Assembly: GCF_040436345.1 (NCBI RefSeq)
Contig: NC_133223.1
Span: 31,339,493-31,403,492 of the forward strand
From: Pagrus major
Taxonomy: Eukaryota; Chordata; Actinopteri; Spariformes; Sparidae
DNA: 64,000 bases
Direction: 5' to 3'
The notes under the pieces are model-generated. The model ran no database searches, was not told the origin of the DNA, and worked only from the letters and a program-made list of their open reading frames with translations. Position numbers and translations under genes: made by a program. Below are positions 48,181-59,500 of this stretch, one piece after another (position 1 is the first letter of the stretch; each line of letters begins with the position of its first letter).

Positions 48181-49136
48181 GAGGAACAAACTGAACTAAC
48201 GGGGGGACGAGGTGCAGGTGGACTCACGCTGGGAACAGGGCGGAGCTAACGAGGCTGATGAGAGACAGGTGAGCAGGAAGTGATGAAAACTTCAGATATT
48301 CTTGATAGTTTTGTGGTATTTTTAAGCCCCAATAGCTCTTTTTTTCTTTCTTTCTTTCCAAAACAAGAAGAAACAGCAAAATCACCAGGATATGATGTTA
48401 GCAGTTAACATTTCTGCAAACCACAGATACGTCCAAGGTTGACATTTGTAGCAAACGTGGCATAAACCGTTCACATTATAGCTTTCACATCAGGAGGTGG
48501 AGGGGGTGGTGTTATAACAGCCAACAAGGCTGCAAGACAGCCACAACAGAGTCTGAGTCACAACAGTGGATATTTTTAAAGACACTTGGAGACAGAGAGA
48601 AACAAAAAAATCAACCTTTACAAACGTAAAGCTGCAACATGTGGAAACATTACGTTTTGAGTTATCTGTGGTTTTGCAGAAACGTACTTAACTAGCATTT
48701 ATTCTGGCGATCGGTAAGAAAAATATCTACCTTTAGCCACTTTTTTGGGGCAGATGATAGCTAGCTTACCTTTCCTCTTGTTCATTGACATTTCACAACT
48801 TTTCAAGGAGGCATCAGTTATTTTCTATTAAAAATGGACAGCAACAATTAACTTTTGAGCATCTGACTCAAGGACAGAAACTTAGCGAGACAAAAGCATT
48901 TTTATTTCAAAGAATAAAGAAACCGGATAAAGAGAATCATAATATATTCACACCACCTTAAACCCCCTCTGGTTATTTTGTGGGACAGACTTGCGTCATC
49001 ACCTCTCTTAAGAAGTCATTTTCCTGGAGGCTCGAATGTAAACGTGCTGAAACTGTAACTTCTGATAACTGGAAAATAATCTACAGGGTTACCAGAAAGT
49101 TGTCCTGTAATCGAACCAGCATCTATCTGTTCCTGC
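48181..49136. other. non-coding, nothing recognised
   Basis: Nothing supported beyond a short CTTT run near 48340-48357. Confidence 0.5.
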
Positions 49137-49330
49137 TTGGAGCCACTCTGGGCAGGTCACGACACCGACACACCTACGGGCCGTGTGGAAACTCCAATTC
49201 AGCAAAACCACACGTCTTTGAAGTGTTGGAGGAAGCCGGAGCACCTGGAGGAAACATGTTAACTTCACACAGACAGTCCTCAGCAGGGTGACACAATCTG
49301 CGAGGCGACAGCTCCTATCGCTGAGCCGCT
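49137..49330 (-). mobile_element. degenerate tRNA-derived SINE (HE1-like)
   Basis: On the minus strand an A-box-like GGCTCAGCGATAGGAGC is followed by TGTCGCCTCGCAG. The tRNA-unrelated part then reads CTGTGTGAAGTTAACATG, TTTCCTCCAGGTGCTCCGGC, TTCAAAGACGTGTGG and TGAATTGGAGTTTCC. This is the order in HE1-type fish SINEs. The B-box (GGTTCGA-type) is not recognisable, so it is unlikely to be transcribed by polymerase III. The plus-strand open frame over it is spurious. Confidence 0.65.
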
Positions 49331-49847
49331 GCCTGCAATCATCACCGCTGTGTCAAGTTTCCTAAACTGAAATATTGTGCTGCGTCTGCTTTTATCTCCC
49401 TCCTTCCTTCACACGCCGCTCTCTGCCGGCACCTCTAACCTCTCCAGATTGAACTCGCCTTTTCACGCCACGATTATTTTTTGGAGGCCGGCGGTTCAGA
49501 GGATTTCTTGATGTGATATTTTTTCTCTCTCTCTGAGTTGCAGCTCTTTATTCTCCACCGTGCTGACATTTGATAGTAATAAAATCCAGACTCCAGAGGT
49601 GTTTTTTTTGTTTTCTGCTGAGACACTGTGACAGTTTCCAGCTCTCAGTAGTTTTTTCCAACTCTGTGCTTTGCAGTAAGTTTGTTTTGTGAATAGTGTT
49701 ACTTTATTTCAGGTTAGAGTTGTGTTTTCACCAACATATCTGTCTTTTATGCTAATTCCTTCAATCCAAGACAATTTTCCCTCCTTTTTTCAGGATTAAT
49801 ATGCATCTTGAGGAGATATTCTTCTTAGTTTTATATTAATGTTTAAC
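49331..49847. other. non-coding, nothing recognised
   Basis: Nothing supported. Confidence 0.5.
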
Positions 49848-50240
49848 TTTAAAGGTCCCATATTGCAGAAAGTGAGATTTTCATGTAGTTTTCATTATAA
49901 ATCAGATCCGCGTCGTCACTTTAACATCATTTAAATGAGTGATTCATATCAAAATTCACTTCCAAACACCCAAAAACCTGTTGTTTGCACCAGGCTGTGA
50001 ACACATTTACGTCTGCTGTAAACTTTAACGTGACGTCAGACGGTGACGGACCCTAGTGGTCGTCTGAGGACCTGGAGTTTTTGGTCCCTAGCTTCATTTT
50101 TTTATCCCCTAAGAGGCTCCACAGAGCGGGGAGTGACGATTGATTGATTACTCCGGCTTTGAAAATGTGTTTAGTGTCACTGTCGTGTATAAAACTGGAG
50201 CGTCGGTGAGAAAACAAGCCACTCTGCACCAACCAGCAGG
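49848..50240 (+). repeat. interspersed repeat starting TTTAAAGGTCCCATATTG
   Basis: TTAAAGGTCCCATATTGCAG with AAAGTGAGATTTTCATGTAG is the left end of a familiar percomorph repeat. CTGCTGTAAACTTTAACG, CCTAGTGGTCGTCTGAGGAC and CTGGAGTTTTTGGTCCCTAG are internal words of a related one. The expected right end (ATATGGGACCTTTAA) was not found, so it may be two fused fragments. Confidence 0.5.
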
Positions 50241-51239
50241 TTGCATGAGCCTTAAGACCAATTTTAATTTCATACAGCACGCTTGAAATTAATGATAGTC
50301 ACTTATTCCTTTACTGAAGCATTGTGGCCATATGGTGGCTGCTCTTCAGAAACACTCCCTCTCTCATCAGTCTCACCTCTTCAAGCTCCAGCTCTGGCAG
50401 AAAGGAGGCAGCTGGGGTCAAACCCCCCCGTCAGAGGACTCCGTCAGTAGGAGCTCTTCAACAAGTCTTTTCATCATCACCCTCACTATCTCATGTGCAG
50501 ACAGCTGTGGTGGTGCTGGTGGTGGTGCTGGTGGCAGCTCGTTCTCTGGAAGCACTCTTCCACTCCTCTGCGATGAGAGAGAGCACTCATGCCCGGTGGA
50601 AAGGAGTTCAGGGATGCGGAGGGATAATTTTTTGGCCTTCACCGTGAGGTTACAGACCAGAACAACCAGAGGGAAAGTCTCTGGAAGACCTGAGTACGGC
50701 CAGGAAAATGATTTCTAGTTCATCCTTGCCCAAGGGTACATTTTTCAGAGTATTAAAATCTTGCAGTTACAAACATGAGCAGTCCGTAGACAGCACAGCA
50801 GTGAGTTTTAAAGATGCTGCTGCAAAAATACCATCAGGAACGACTTTCTTATTGAGCATTAATCAGGTCAAATCATTTGTTTATATAAAAAAAAACACAA
50901 TTTACTGTTTACATGCTTGATTTGTTCCTCTGGCTGCCCTGTGTTTCCACATGAATGATCTCTACAAGGCAGCTGTGAACTATCATCAGTTGTAATAGTG
51001 ATTCAAACAACACAACAAGTAATCAATAAATTGTCAACTGACCGATATTCCCATATGGTGACAGTGACACCCAGCGTTCACAACAGGAACTGCGTCTCAG
51101 TGCAGCCAGAAAGCCAAAATATTTAGATTTTACAGTAACTCATGGGCGGATTCATTTAACATGTGAAGGCCTGTGAGCCGTAGTTATGAAATGATGTCGA
51201 ATCAAACATTTCTTGAGGTTTCACAGGAGGAACTCATGA
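50241..51239. other. non-coding with a short GGTGGTGCT tandem
   Basis: A short GGTGGTGCT tandem is at 50508-50536. Overlapping frames at 50324-50718 are serine-rich or leucine-rich translations of low-complexity DNA, and I do not accept them as genes. Confidence 0.45.
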
Positions 51240-51765
51240 ACAATGTTGTTATATTTGTTCTCAGATCTTTACAGAAGCCTCCTGTCTGTCAGAGAACAGA
51301 TCTCAATAGATTTGTTGGTTTATAAAGCGCTGAATGGTTTCATTTCTGATCTGCTGCTACGCTCTGAACCAGCCGGACCTCTGAGGTCATCAGGTGCAGG
51401 TCTGCATTCAGTCCCTACAGTCAAAACTAAACATGGAGGAGCAGCGTTCAGTTATTATGAACCACATATCTGGAACAAACTCCCAGAAAACTGCAGGTCC
51501 GCTCCAACTCTCACCTCTTTTACATAAAGGCTGAAGAGCTTTCTGTTTGCCGCTGCCTTCACTGAAGCAATTTCAAGGCTCTGAACTGCAACTGTGACTT
51601 TTATTTTCTAGTCTTGTCTCTTTTATTCTATTTTAGCTTCCTTTCCTATTTCTCAACTTGTTTTTAATGTCTTTGAATGTAATTTGTATGCCCCTGTGAA
51701 GCTCTTTGAGTTGCCTTGTGTCTGAACTGTGCTGTACAAATAAACTTGCCTTGCCTGAGTCTCAT
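51240..51765 (+). mobile_element. 5'-truncated L2/Rex-type LINE, reverse-transcriptase C-terminus plus 3' UTR and tail
   Basis: The frame reads IDLLVYKALNGFISDLLLRS, then EPAGPLRSSGAGLHSVPTVK, then TKHGGAAFSYYEPHIWNKLP, then ENCRSAPTLTSF. That is the C-terminal end of an L2/Rex-like non-LTR reverse transcriptase, with an internal deletion between ALNG and ISDLLL and a premature stop just after TSF. The 3' UTR ends GCTGTACAAATAAACTTGCC, TTGCC, typical of these elements. It is a dead-on-arrival insertion. Confidence 0.8.
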
Positions 51766-52439
51766 CAGACAGACTTCCATCAGACGTGGTGGTTGTTTAA
51801 TGTTGTTTGTGCTTCAGCTGTGAATAAGATGCGCCCTGATGCTGGAGGATCGCTGCAGGTGACGCAATTAATATGTTCCTCGTTAAAGATTAATTGTTCC
51901 ACACCCCCATCCCCTATTCATCCCAACAATGATGGCCCTGCCTGCATCGCATCACGTGGCGCAGCGCTCCTCATCATCTTGTCATCATCTTTACTGATTA
52001 CTGTCAAAGACAAACTCCATGTAGACAGACAGGCCTGTCAGAAGCAGCGCTGGGTAGCTTGTATTCATGGTTCATATTTTATGATAAAACAACAGGTTAT
52101 TTGAACAATTACTGCCTCTTGGGCCATCAATTTGGAAATATTTGTTTTTTAAATCAATTATTTAACAGCCCGACCACCACAGAGCTGCCATTTAAAATGC
52201 AATAATGTTTACAAACATCAAACATACGATAGAAAGTCCAAAATGAATACTATAAAATATATAATGAAAGTAATCGTCTCCTGGAGTTGTGTTTCTGGTG
52301 TGACAATTGTCTTAATTCAATCAGTTCAAGTCCTTCGATTCATCTTTACTGGATATATTATAAACTTTTTGTGACTTTTTTTTTTAAACGGCATCAACAA
52401 ATGTGCAGAAAGTAAGAAGTTAAGACAAAGACTCCAGCA
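51766..52439. other. non-coding gap between the LINE remnant and the actr3 3' end
   Basis: The frame continuing through 51706-52104 has no domain. Nothing else recognised. Confidence 0.5.
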
Positions 52440-52459
52440 CTTAGAAACAAATTTGAGCC

Positions 52460-52465
52460 TTTATT
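52460..52465 (-). terminator. candidate distal poly(A) signal of actr3
   Basis: AATAAA on the minus strand, followed within about 40 nt by T/G-rich sequence as expected downstream of a cleavage site. Cleavage would be near 52435-52448. Confidence 0.45.
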
Positions 52466-52518
52466 GGAATGTTGCAAGGCATTAAATACACAAATCCCAT
52501 TCTTTTAATAATTTGGTA

Positions 52519-52524
52519 TTTATT
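52519..52524 (-). terminator. candidate proximal poly(A) signal of actr3
   Basis: A second AATAAA on the minus strand, 54 nt upstream (in mRNA sense) of the distal one. It could give alternative 3' ends, or the distal site could dominate. Confidence 0.3.
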
Positions 52525-53502
52525 AATAAAAAAACTTCTAGTCTAACAATACTGGTCTGACAGTCGATCTTATTCAGTTTCATCTTTACAACCTCAGTAA
52601 GTCCTCTCTCTTTTTCTCTTTCACCGCATCACAGAGGTGGAATCCTGACACTGAAGTGAAGCAGAAGTGAATTAAATGTTTGAAGAATTAAAGGGCGGAC
52701 AGCGATGACACATGTGGGGTATAACAGGAGAGCACCTACTCAAAACTCGAGAAAATACTGCGTATCAAAGCTGCATCGTCGTGGGTTAAAACAGTCTCTT
52801 GCTCGTACTGGTATCCGTGATTTTTTTTGTTTTTTTACCCCCTGATTTCCCAAGTTTTACATATAAAAAACTTTTTTTATGAAATATAAACAAGCTCTTA
52901 CCGTGATACACAGACATGTGCATTTTGAAGTTGGAAAATAATGCAGAAAATAAAAAGGAGACAATAATATGTTCGGATCTGGATCTTATAAACATAAATA
53001 ATATGTTCTGGTGTCAGGAAACTACTATCAATGCTTTTGTTATCATCCAAGACCTCCTCCAACACCATCTTTATAATCATCATCATCATCATAATCTTTA
53101 TCATCATCATCGTCACTCACTGCATGTTGTTCAACACGATCCAGAAATGTTCTTAAAATTGTTTTGGCTTACAAAACATTTTCCCTCATTTTGAAAAAGA
53201 AAAAAGAAAGAAAGAAAAAAAAAAAAAGGAACATTCACGATACATTTTCCAGCCGCTGTGTGTGTTTGGTCTGGTCTCTTTTCTGCTTTGTTTTTTTATT
53301 TTTTGTATTTATTCTGGATCGCCTTCTCGTCCCACACATCCACAGCTGAACAAGTAATCAAAAAAGCACAGAAGCGCCACCGTCCTCCACCTCCTGAGCC
53401 TGTCCTTTTACACAACCTAACTTCACCGCCCCTCCCCCTCTACTGCAGCCCCCCCCCCCCCAACCCCCAACCCTCCGCTGTTAGACTTCGGGAGGTCCAA
53501 AG

Positions 53503-53598
53503 TTAAGACATGACTCCGAACACGGGGTTGTGGCGACAGATGCTCGGCCCGATCTCTTCGTAGTCCTTTTTGGTGTGGCAAACCTGGTAGAACTCAGG
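53503..53598 (-). CDS. actr3: actr3 exon 12, coding part (residues 388-418 and stop)
   Basis: 31 codons, [15 protein letters not shown] to NPVFGVMS, then [14 protein letters not shown] is the ACTR3 form. CCGCAG acceptor. The exon continues into the 3' UTR without a further intron that I can see. Confidence 0.96.
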   Translation of the reverse strand, partial: PEFYQVCHTKKDYEEIGPSICRHNPVFGVMS

Positions 53599-56500
53599 CT
53601 GCGGAGGCACAAGTGATGGAGATGAAGGTGAGTATAGGAACAGAAAATAAACAGAAGACATCAACATAAATTTGTTTTAAAAAAGTCACATATATTTGCA
53701 TATCTGCTCTCTGCAGGTGGTGTTGTTTTGTTTGTTCAGACAGGAAGGTTATTTTATTTATTTTAAACAAACTGCCGCGGCTGCTGCAGGGAAAAGTGGA
53801 ACTGTCTTTGCACCGAAGGACCTTCCTCAGTCCTGCCAGATGGTGGGTGTGTTTGGAAAGCAAATGTAAAAAGCTTTAAAAGTCTGGTTTCCAGTGTCTA
53901 AAAAATGGTTGCTGATGTTAACCTGGCAACTGTAACTGTTGAGCTCTGTAAATCACTGTGCAGTGTTTTGGTGCCTGATACTTCTTTAAACTTATCAGTC
54001 TTTTACTTAAACTGAACATGCTGGATGGTATTTTATCACTTCACTGCTAGCTGAAGCAACACAACCCCACAAACAGCACCGTGTTTCTTTTGTATCTCTT
54101 TCAATGCAGTGCTGTTTTCAGTCTGATTACAGCCAGACAACAGCCGCGACAAAACACAGAAAGAGCCTTAGAGTTGAGCTAAGCTAGCTAGCTAGTGTCC
54201 ATCTTCGCTACAACCATGAATACAAGTCTTTTCAGGCACTTTCTAAAAGAGCCACCACACAAAATATCCACCAGGAAAAAGTGCACTGCTAAAATCAGTT
54301 TACAGGCCAGGCAGCCAATTAGCAGTGCAAATGTCAGCCTTGTTAGATTAAGATGCTAAATGTTGTCGTCTATTCTTCAGTAACTCGCTTACAAAACTTC
54401 TTTGTCTTGTGAGCTATAAAAAGACTTTTTGAAGATTTTTTGTCTTCCTTCACTTTGACCGCAGTGTGTCATTATGGTGATTTTAATTGGCCTTCAAAGA
54501 ACGAACTGTATCAGCTGTGTTGTAACAAGAGGTAACACATAGCTGCGAATGATTGTGTGTTCAGTAGTTTGAAAATGTGATAAATGATTGCTGCAGACGT
54601 TTAACAATTCTGCCTGTTTTTCAAATTAAACCACTTTCTATACAGATAAAATGGGGCATTAACACGACTTCAAAAGAGAAGCATGAGACATAATAAAGAG
54701 CAGTGATTATCATCAGAGAACAATGCTCCATTTTGACATCAATTAGCCTTTTATAAATCAAGTGTCAGAGACCTTTGCTCTCAATCACATTTCCTGCTGG
54801 TAAAATTATCGACTCCGCTCACACAAATGACTCATCAAGGGTGGAAAAAAGAAAAGAGTAATGACATGTCACGACCGCCCACAGCATTCACTTCCACCCA
54901 GTGACACAGGACTAAAATAAATTACACAACAAATAAGGACTGAACCAAAGTGCTGCACGCCCTTCGATGTCACAGGATGAAAAGTGGACATTATCCTCTG
55001 TCAGAATATATAACGAGTACATGATGATTCAGTGCAGTAATACTTACAGTTGACGCTAACATTGATCCACCAAACCACACTGCATATCTCTGCATATGAT
55101 GAGTGATAACCTGGACATCGATTGGTTTGGGCTGAGGAGGACAGGGAGGAAAAAATGGAGAACAGTTACACTTACGTGAGCTATAATAGAAATGGGATGT
55201 AGAGGTCCTCATGGGTCCGCCTGGGACCTGTGCGGGTTCAGATCCACTTTATATAACATCAGGTTGCATTATTACAGCAGGTCCCAGGTCTATTTAACAT
55301 TATGTGTAGAATAATAGCGGTGATCAGACAGCGCTGATACCAAATGAGCTGCGTGAGCGAGTGCCCCTGTTCAGCAGGTCAGAGAGAGTCGCAGATGAGT
55401 AACGCAAATTAGCAATGCTAACGTTAGCAGCCATGGCAACAGACAAGAATTGTTATTAGAGTTCAAAAGGGCATCGAGCCAACGTTATTTTTATTACAAT
55501 GTTAGATGCAATGAAAATGTAAAGCTGATTTTAAACGAGACGTGTTTGTCATCCGTTAGCGTGAGATTAGTATCAGGGGTGGGAATCACTGCGATTCTGT
55601 GATAATCAATACATTGCAAGACAATAATCCAACAGAACATCACAATGTCTGTCTAATTGTAGAATAAGGAAGGTAGAAGTGCAGGAATTATGTATCTATT
55701 CACTGCATTGTGGTGTCACTTTCACAGAACTTGACATAAACTGAGAAGAGACAATGTAGAAAAAAGTGCATAGAGTCTCAGCTTAGTGCCTCTTTAACAC
55801 ACGCAGTGACTGTGTGTCATCATTCAAATGTAAAATAGTCACAAACTGGCAAAAGGCTGAACTGCCAAATTAAGTTTACAACACAAGCAGTCATGAAGTG
55901 GTGACTCAGGTAAGTCAGCTTGTTAAGGGAAACTGTTTAGAGCGCCGCACGTTTTATTAAAAATATAGATATTTGGTGCCAGTGTATCGGTAATCATGTT
56001 GCAAGAGGAGGCGAGACAATATATTGACCTGTCAATATTTTGTCCCACCCTCCATTAGCACGTATTTCAATCAGTAAGACAGAAGTTTCCTTGCAAGAAG
56101 ACAACAATCAGCTGTGTCGATCAGGTCTGTGACTCCCAGTTTTTGTTTTTTTAATAATAGATGGGTGCATTTTAAATCCATGAAATTCGTCTCCGTCCAG
56201 GAGACTGTAGGGAGACAAAGTCAGCTCACATTACTTGTGTAATTCAGCATGTTTTCTCTCTATGTTAGCTACATCCACCATCTCCTTCTTTCATGCCTGA
56301 GGTGGGTTTACAGACACCAGTCAGCTCAGCCTGAGGGAGGATGACATTTAACTTCTCATCACAGGTGCTGCCTTCACAGCTCGGAGGCAGGAGAGACTGA
56401 CTTCTTCCCTCAAGGTGAAAAACATCTCAATTATAAATTTGGTATTGAAATCAACTAATCTGTATTCAATACGCAACCATACCAACAACAGTTGTAGTGG

Positions 56501-59500
56501 GAGAGGACATAAACTTTAAAGACATTTCTCTCAGTTTCACAGCTCAGACGGTGATTGTGTTTTGTCGAGCGCTATTGATCGCTGCTGCGTGTAAATTAAC
56601 GTGCGCTCTCACCTTGAGCTTGCCTCCACTCAGCTCCTCACTCATCTTCAGTCGGGCATCAACTGTCCTCTTTAAGTCTCTCTGCAGACGACGCCCAAAG
56701 TCCCTGAACATGGTGGAGCCTCCTGACAGAACAATGTTCTGTGGGGGAAAAAGGTGACGGGGATTACAAAGCTGCAGAATGAGAAGCACTTAACACCTGT
56801 GACCTGAGAGTGGCCAGCCAGTCTGGGAAAACAGTCCACTTGCGTTGCAAGTGTGTCGGGCACAACTCGGTGATAGGAAATACCACTTTATGAACACAGT
56901 GACGCATCAATCTCACATTTCCTTTTCATCATTTCAGTCTCTACTCAGTCAAGATAAATGTACAGAAGCTGGGCACCCTCACAAAGCCCCGACACAAAGC
57001 CCCGACACAACTAATTTACCAAAAACAAAACAACTCATCACTTTAAACTCATTAATTTAAATTAGCTGTAACCATGCAAATTAAAGGTGTAACGATTGCT
57101 CAATTGACAGAAAGATAATAGCCAACGATTCTTGTAACCGTTAAAATTGTTGAGCAAACAAAACTGGGATGGACATTTTCCCTGTTTCTGGACACTTTAT
57201 AAACCGAAAAATGTATCTAGATGATGAAAATAGTCGTTAGCTGGAGCCCTAATTCTAATCTTCTTAGAAATTAACAAAAACAAAACACCTCAGTTCTTCA
57301 AAAATAGTCGATTCACAGACACCAGACGTCTGAATCGATCCGCTGACAGGTCTGAATGTTATATAACAAACCCTGTGTTAACTCCAGCTGCAGTCAGAGC
57401 AGGTTTTGTTGAAGGAGCGAAGTATTTCAGGAAAAAAGAGAATCCTTGAACAGTTGTTCATCACAAACAATCATCCTGTCGTCGTGTCATCTTACCTTAT
57501 AGAGAGGACGCCTGACGTCAATCGGGCAGTTCTGAATGACCTCGTCCACAACTTCAGAGATAGGCTGGGTGAAGTCAGGGTTGGCAAACTGGGATTAGAA
57601 ACAAACATAGAAGACGTGTTACACTGTGCACGTCCTATATGACAAGGTTGGATGATTTAAATGCAGAATATAACCAAAATCCAGCTTATTATAAAAAAAC
57701 AGAAGAAATGAACATGAACCAGTTCATTTTGAACTTTCTGGCTCTAGTAAAGTGTAAACTTGCACAACACTGGTGATTCAGCCTGATGGGTTTTTGTTAG
57801 CTACACACTTTAAGAAGAGCTCGATCAGGTTGAGGGAATTGAGGCGTTCATGATAAACACATGTTGGAAAATGAAGCTCAGGATTGGATTAAGTGCAGCG
57901 AAGCTTGATGCAGCCGCTGCCCACAACATCCTCTGATTCAGCCGGATCAAACGCCACCGCAAGCGGTGCGATCGCCCCTAGAAGAAAGGGAGGAGAGCCG
58001 GTCCCAGCAGCAGAGATGTGGAGTCAGCCCACCCTCACTGAATGCCTGCTCTGTTTACCTCGCCTGCATTTTGTTAAGTTGACAAATACCTACTTACGCT
58101 AATTTTATGCAATTAGTAAAGTGATGTAATTCTCTAAACGTACCCGACACTTCACGTTACTGATGATTATTTAACAAAATTCTCATTGTGTGACATTATT
58201 TTAAGGCCATATCGGCCCAGCACTGAGGTCGCTGCCTTTCATTCTTATTGAGATTATTTTAATCATGTTTGATGTTTATGTCTTGAACCAAAACTGTCAC
58301 CATCACACAGATGGGAATAACAAAGAAAACATCAAGCAAACAGGAGCTCTGATCCCAAACTGTCATAGTACAAATTGTGTCTGATGCTCCATCATTAAAG
58401 TCCTAAATCAGAGCTAAGGAAACGTTGTAAGTGAATCATTTGTCCTTGCTGCTGTTATCTCTCGAGCCTCCATCTCATCCACATTTAGCAGTTTTTCTCC
58501 CCTGTTACCCCTTTTCAACAGAAACTGTTGCATAACCTCTCAAGGCAAACTGTTTTTGATAGATGTCAGTCTGTGTTTTGATTCTGTGTTCTCGTGGGAT
58601 GCTTGGCGTCTGCCTATAGACACGTCTCTATTTATAGTACATCTGTCCTTCTCTATATTTACTCCGTTCAGACCTTAAAGACTGTGGTTGTTATGTCTGG
58701 GCTGTCTATTCTCTGGATGCTTCAATAATCTAAAGCTCTGTGTGTCCTCTGCTTTGAATCACACTGCGCCGACCAACCTCTGGGTGGAAGAAGATCTCCG
58801 GGCCCAGGAAGCGCTCGTAGCCCACGTCGATGGTGAACTCCTTCTTGCTGATGGAGTTGATGCCGGTGTACTGTTTGATCCACTTGGAGCCGTCCGTGTC
58901 GTACTTGCTGAACTCTTTGACTAGATCTGGGCACACGTAGCTGAACCGCTCCTGATGGGGAAAGCACAAATAAAAAGTTGTATAATCAGCTTCAGCACAG
59001 CACAAAAAACAACACCTCACATACACATTATAATACTGACTGTACAGTTTTCAAACCTAGGTAGACAGCACTCATAATTCCTTCATGGTCTTGCGTACGT
59101 TCACATGTAATTTGTGATCTTCACTCAGTATTTTCATGTCAGGGACATCATTTTATTGACGTTTTTCGGTCTGTTTCCAGAGATATTATTGAGTTTAAAG
59201 TGATTTTGCTGTTGTAAACATTAGTGTCACATTCAATACTATTCCTGTTCTGAGTTTATTCTTTCTTGTACAATATATTTTTTCAAAAAAGAAATAAGCA
59301 AAGGCGAAAAGGTTTCAGCCCTATAAGACGTAAGGGCATTAATCTCTTGGAAGGATGTCATCACGATTATATGCACTGATCCCGGGGCGGCAGGTGAGTG
59401 GAAGAGATGAGGAAAAAACACAGCTCATCCAGTAACAAACCTAGCTGAGGTGCTTGAGCTATAAAACATCAAACTAAAACAGAAAGAAGCATCTGCACAC

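Larger units (their letters stand above)
52440..53502 (-). other. actr3: actr3 3' untranslated region (inferred extent)
   Basis: Non-coding continuation of the last exon. Two AATAAA signals on the minus strand, at 52519-52524 and 52460-52465, are the best candidate poly(A) signals. The distal one is followed by GT-rich sequence and would give a UTR of about 1,060 nt. Within it are a strongly G-rich run just after the stop (53429-53473), an A/G-rich purine run on the plus strand (53192-53228) and a CAT/ATC trinucleotide stretch around 53078-53113. The extent is inferred from signals only, with no transcript evidence. Confidence 0.5.

Noticed and set aside
50324..50718. Pair of overlapping plus-strand frames with serine/valine runs
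   Set aside because: They come from GGTGGTGCT-type and TCC-rich simple sequence; both frames are open only because of composition.
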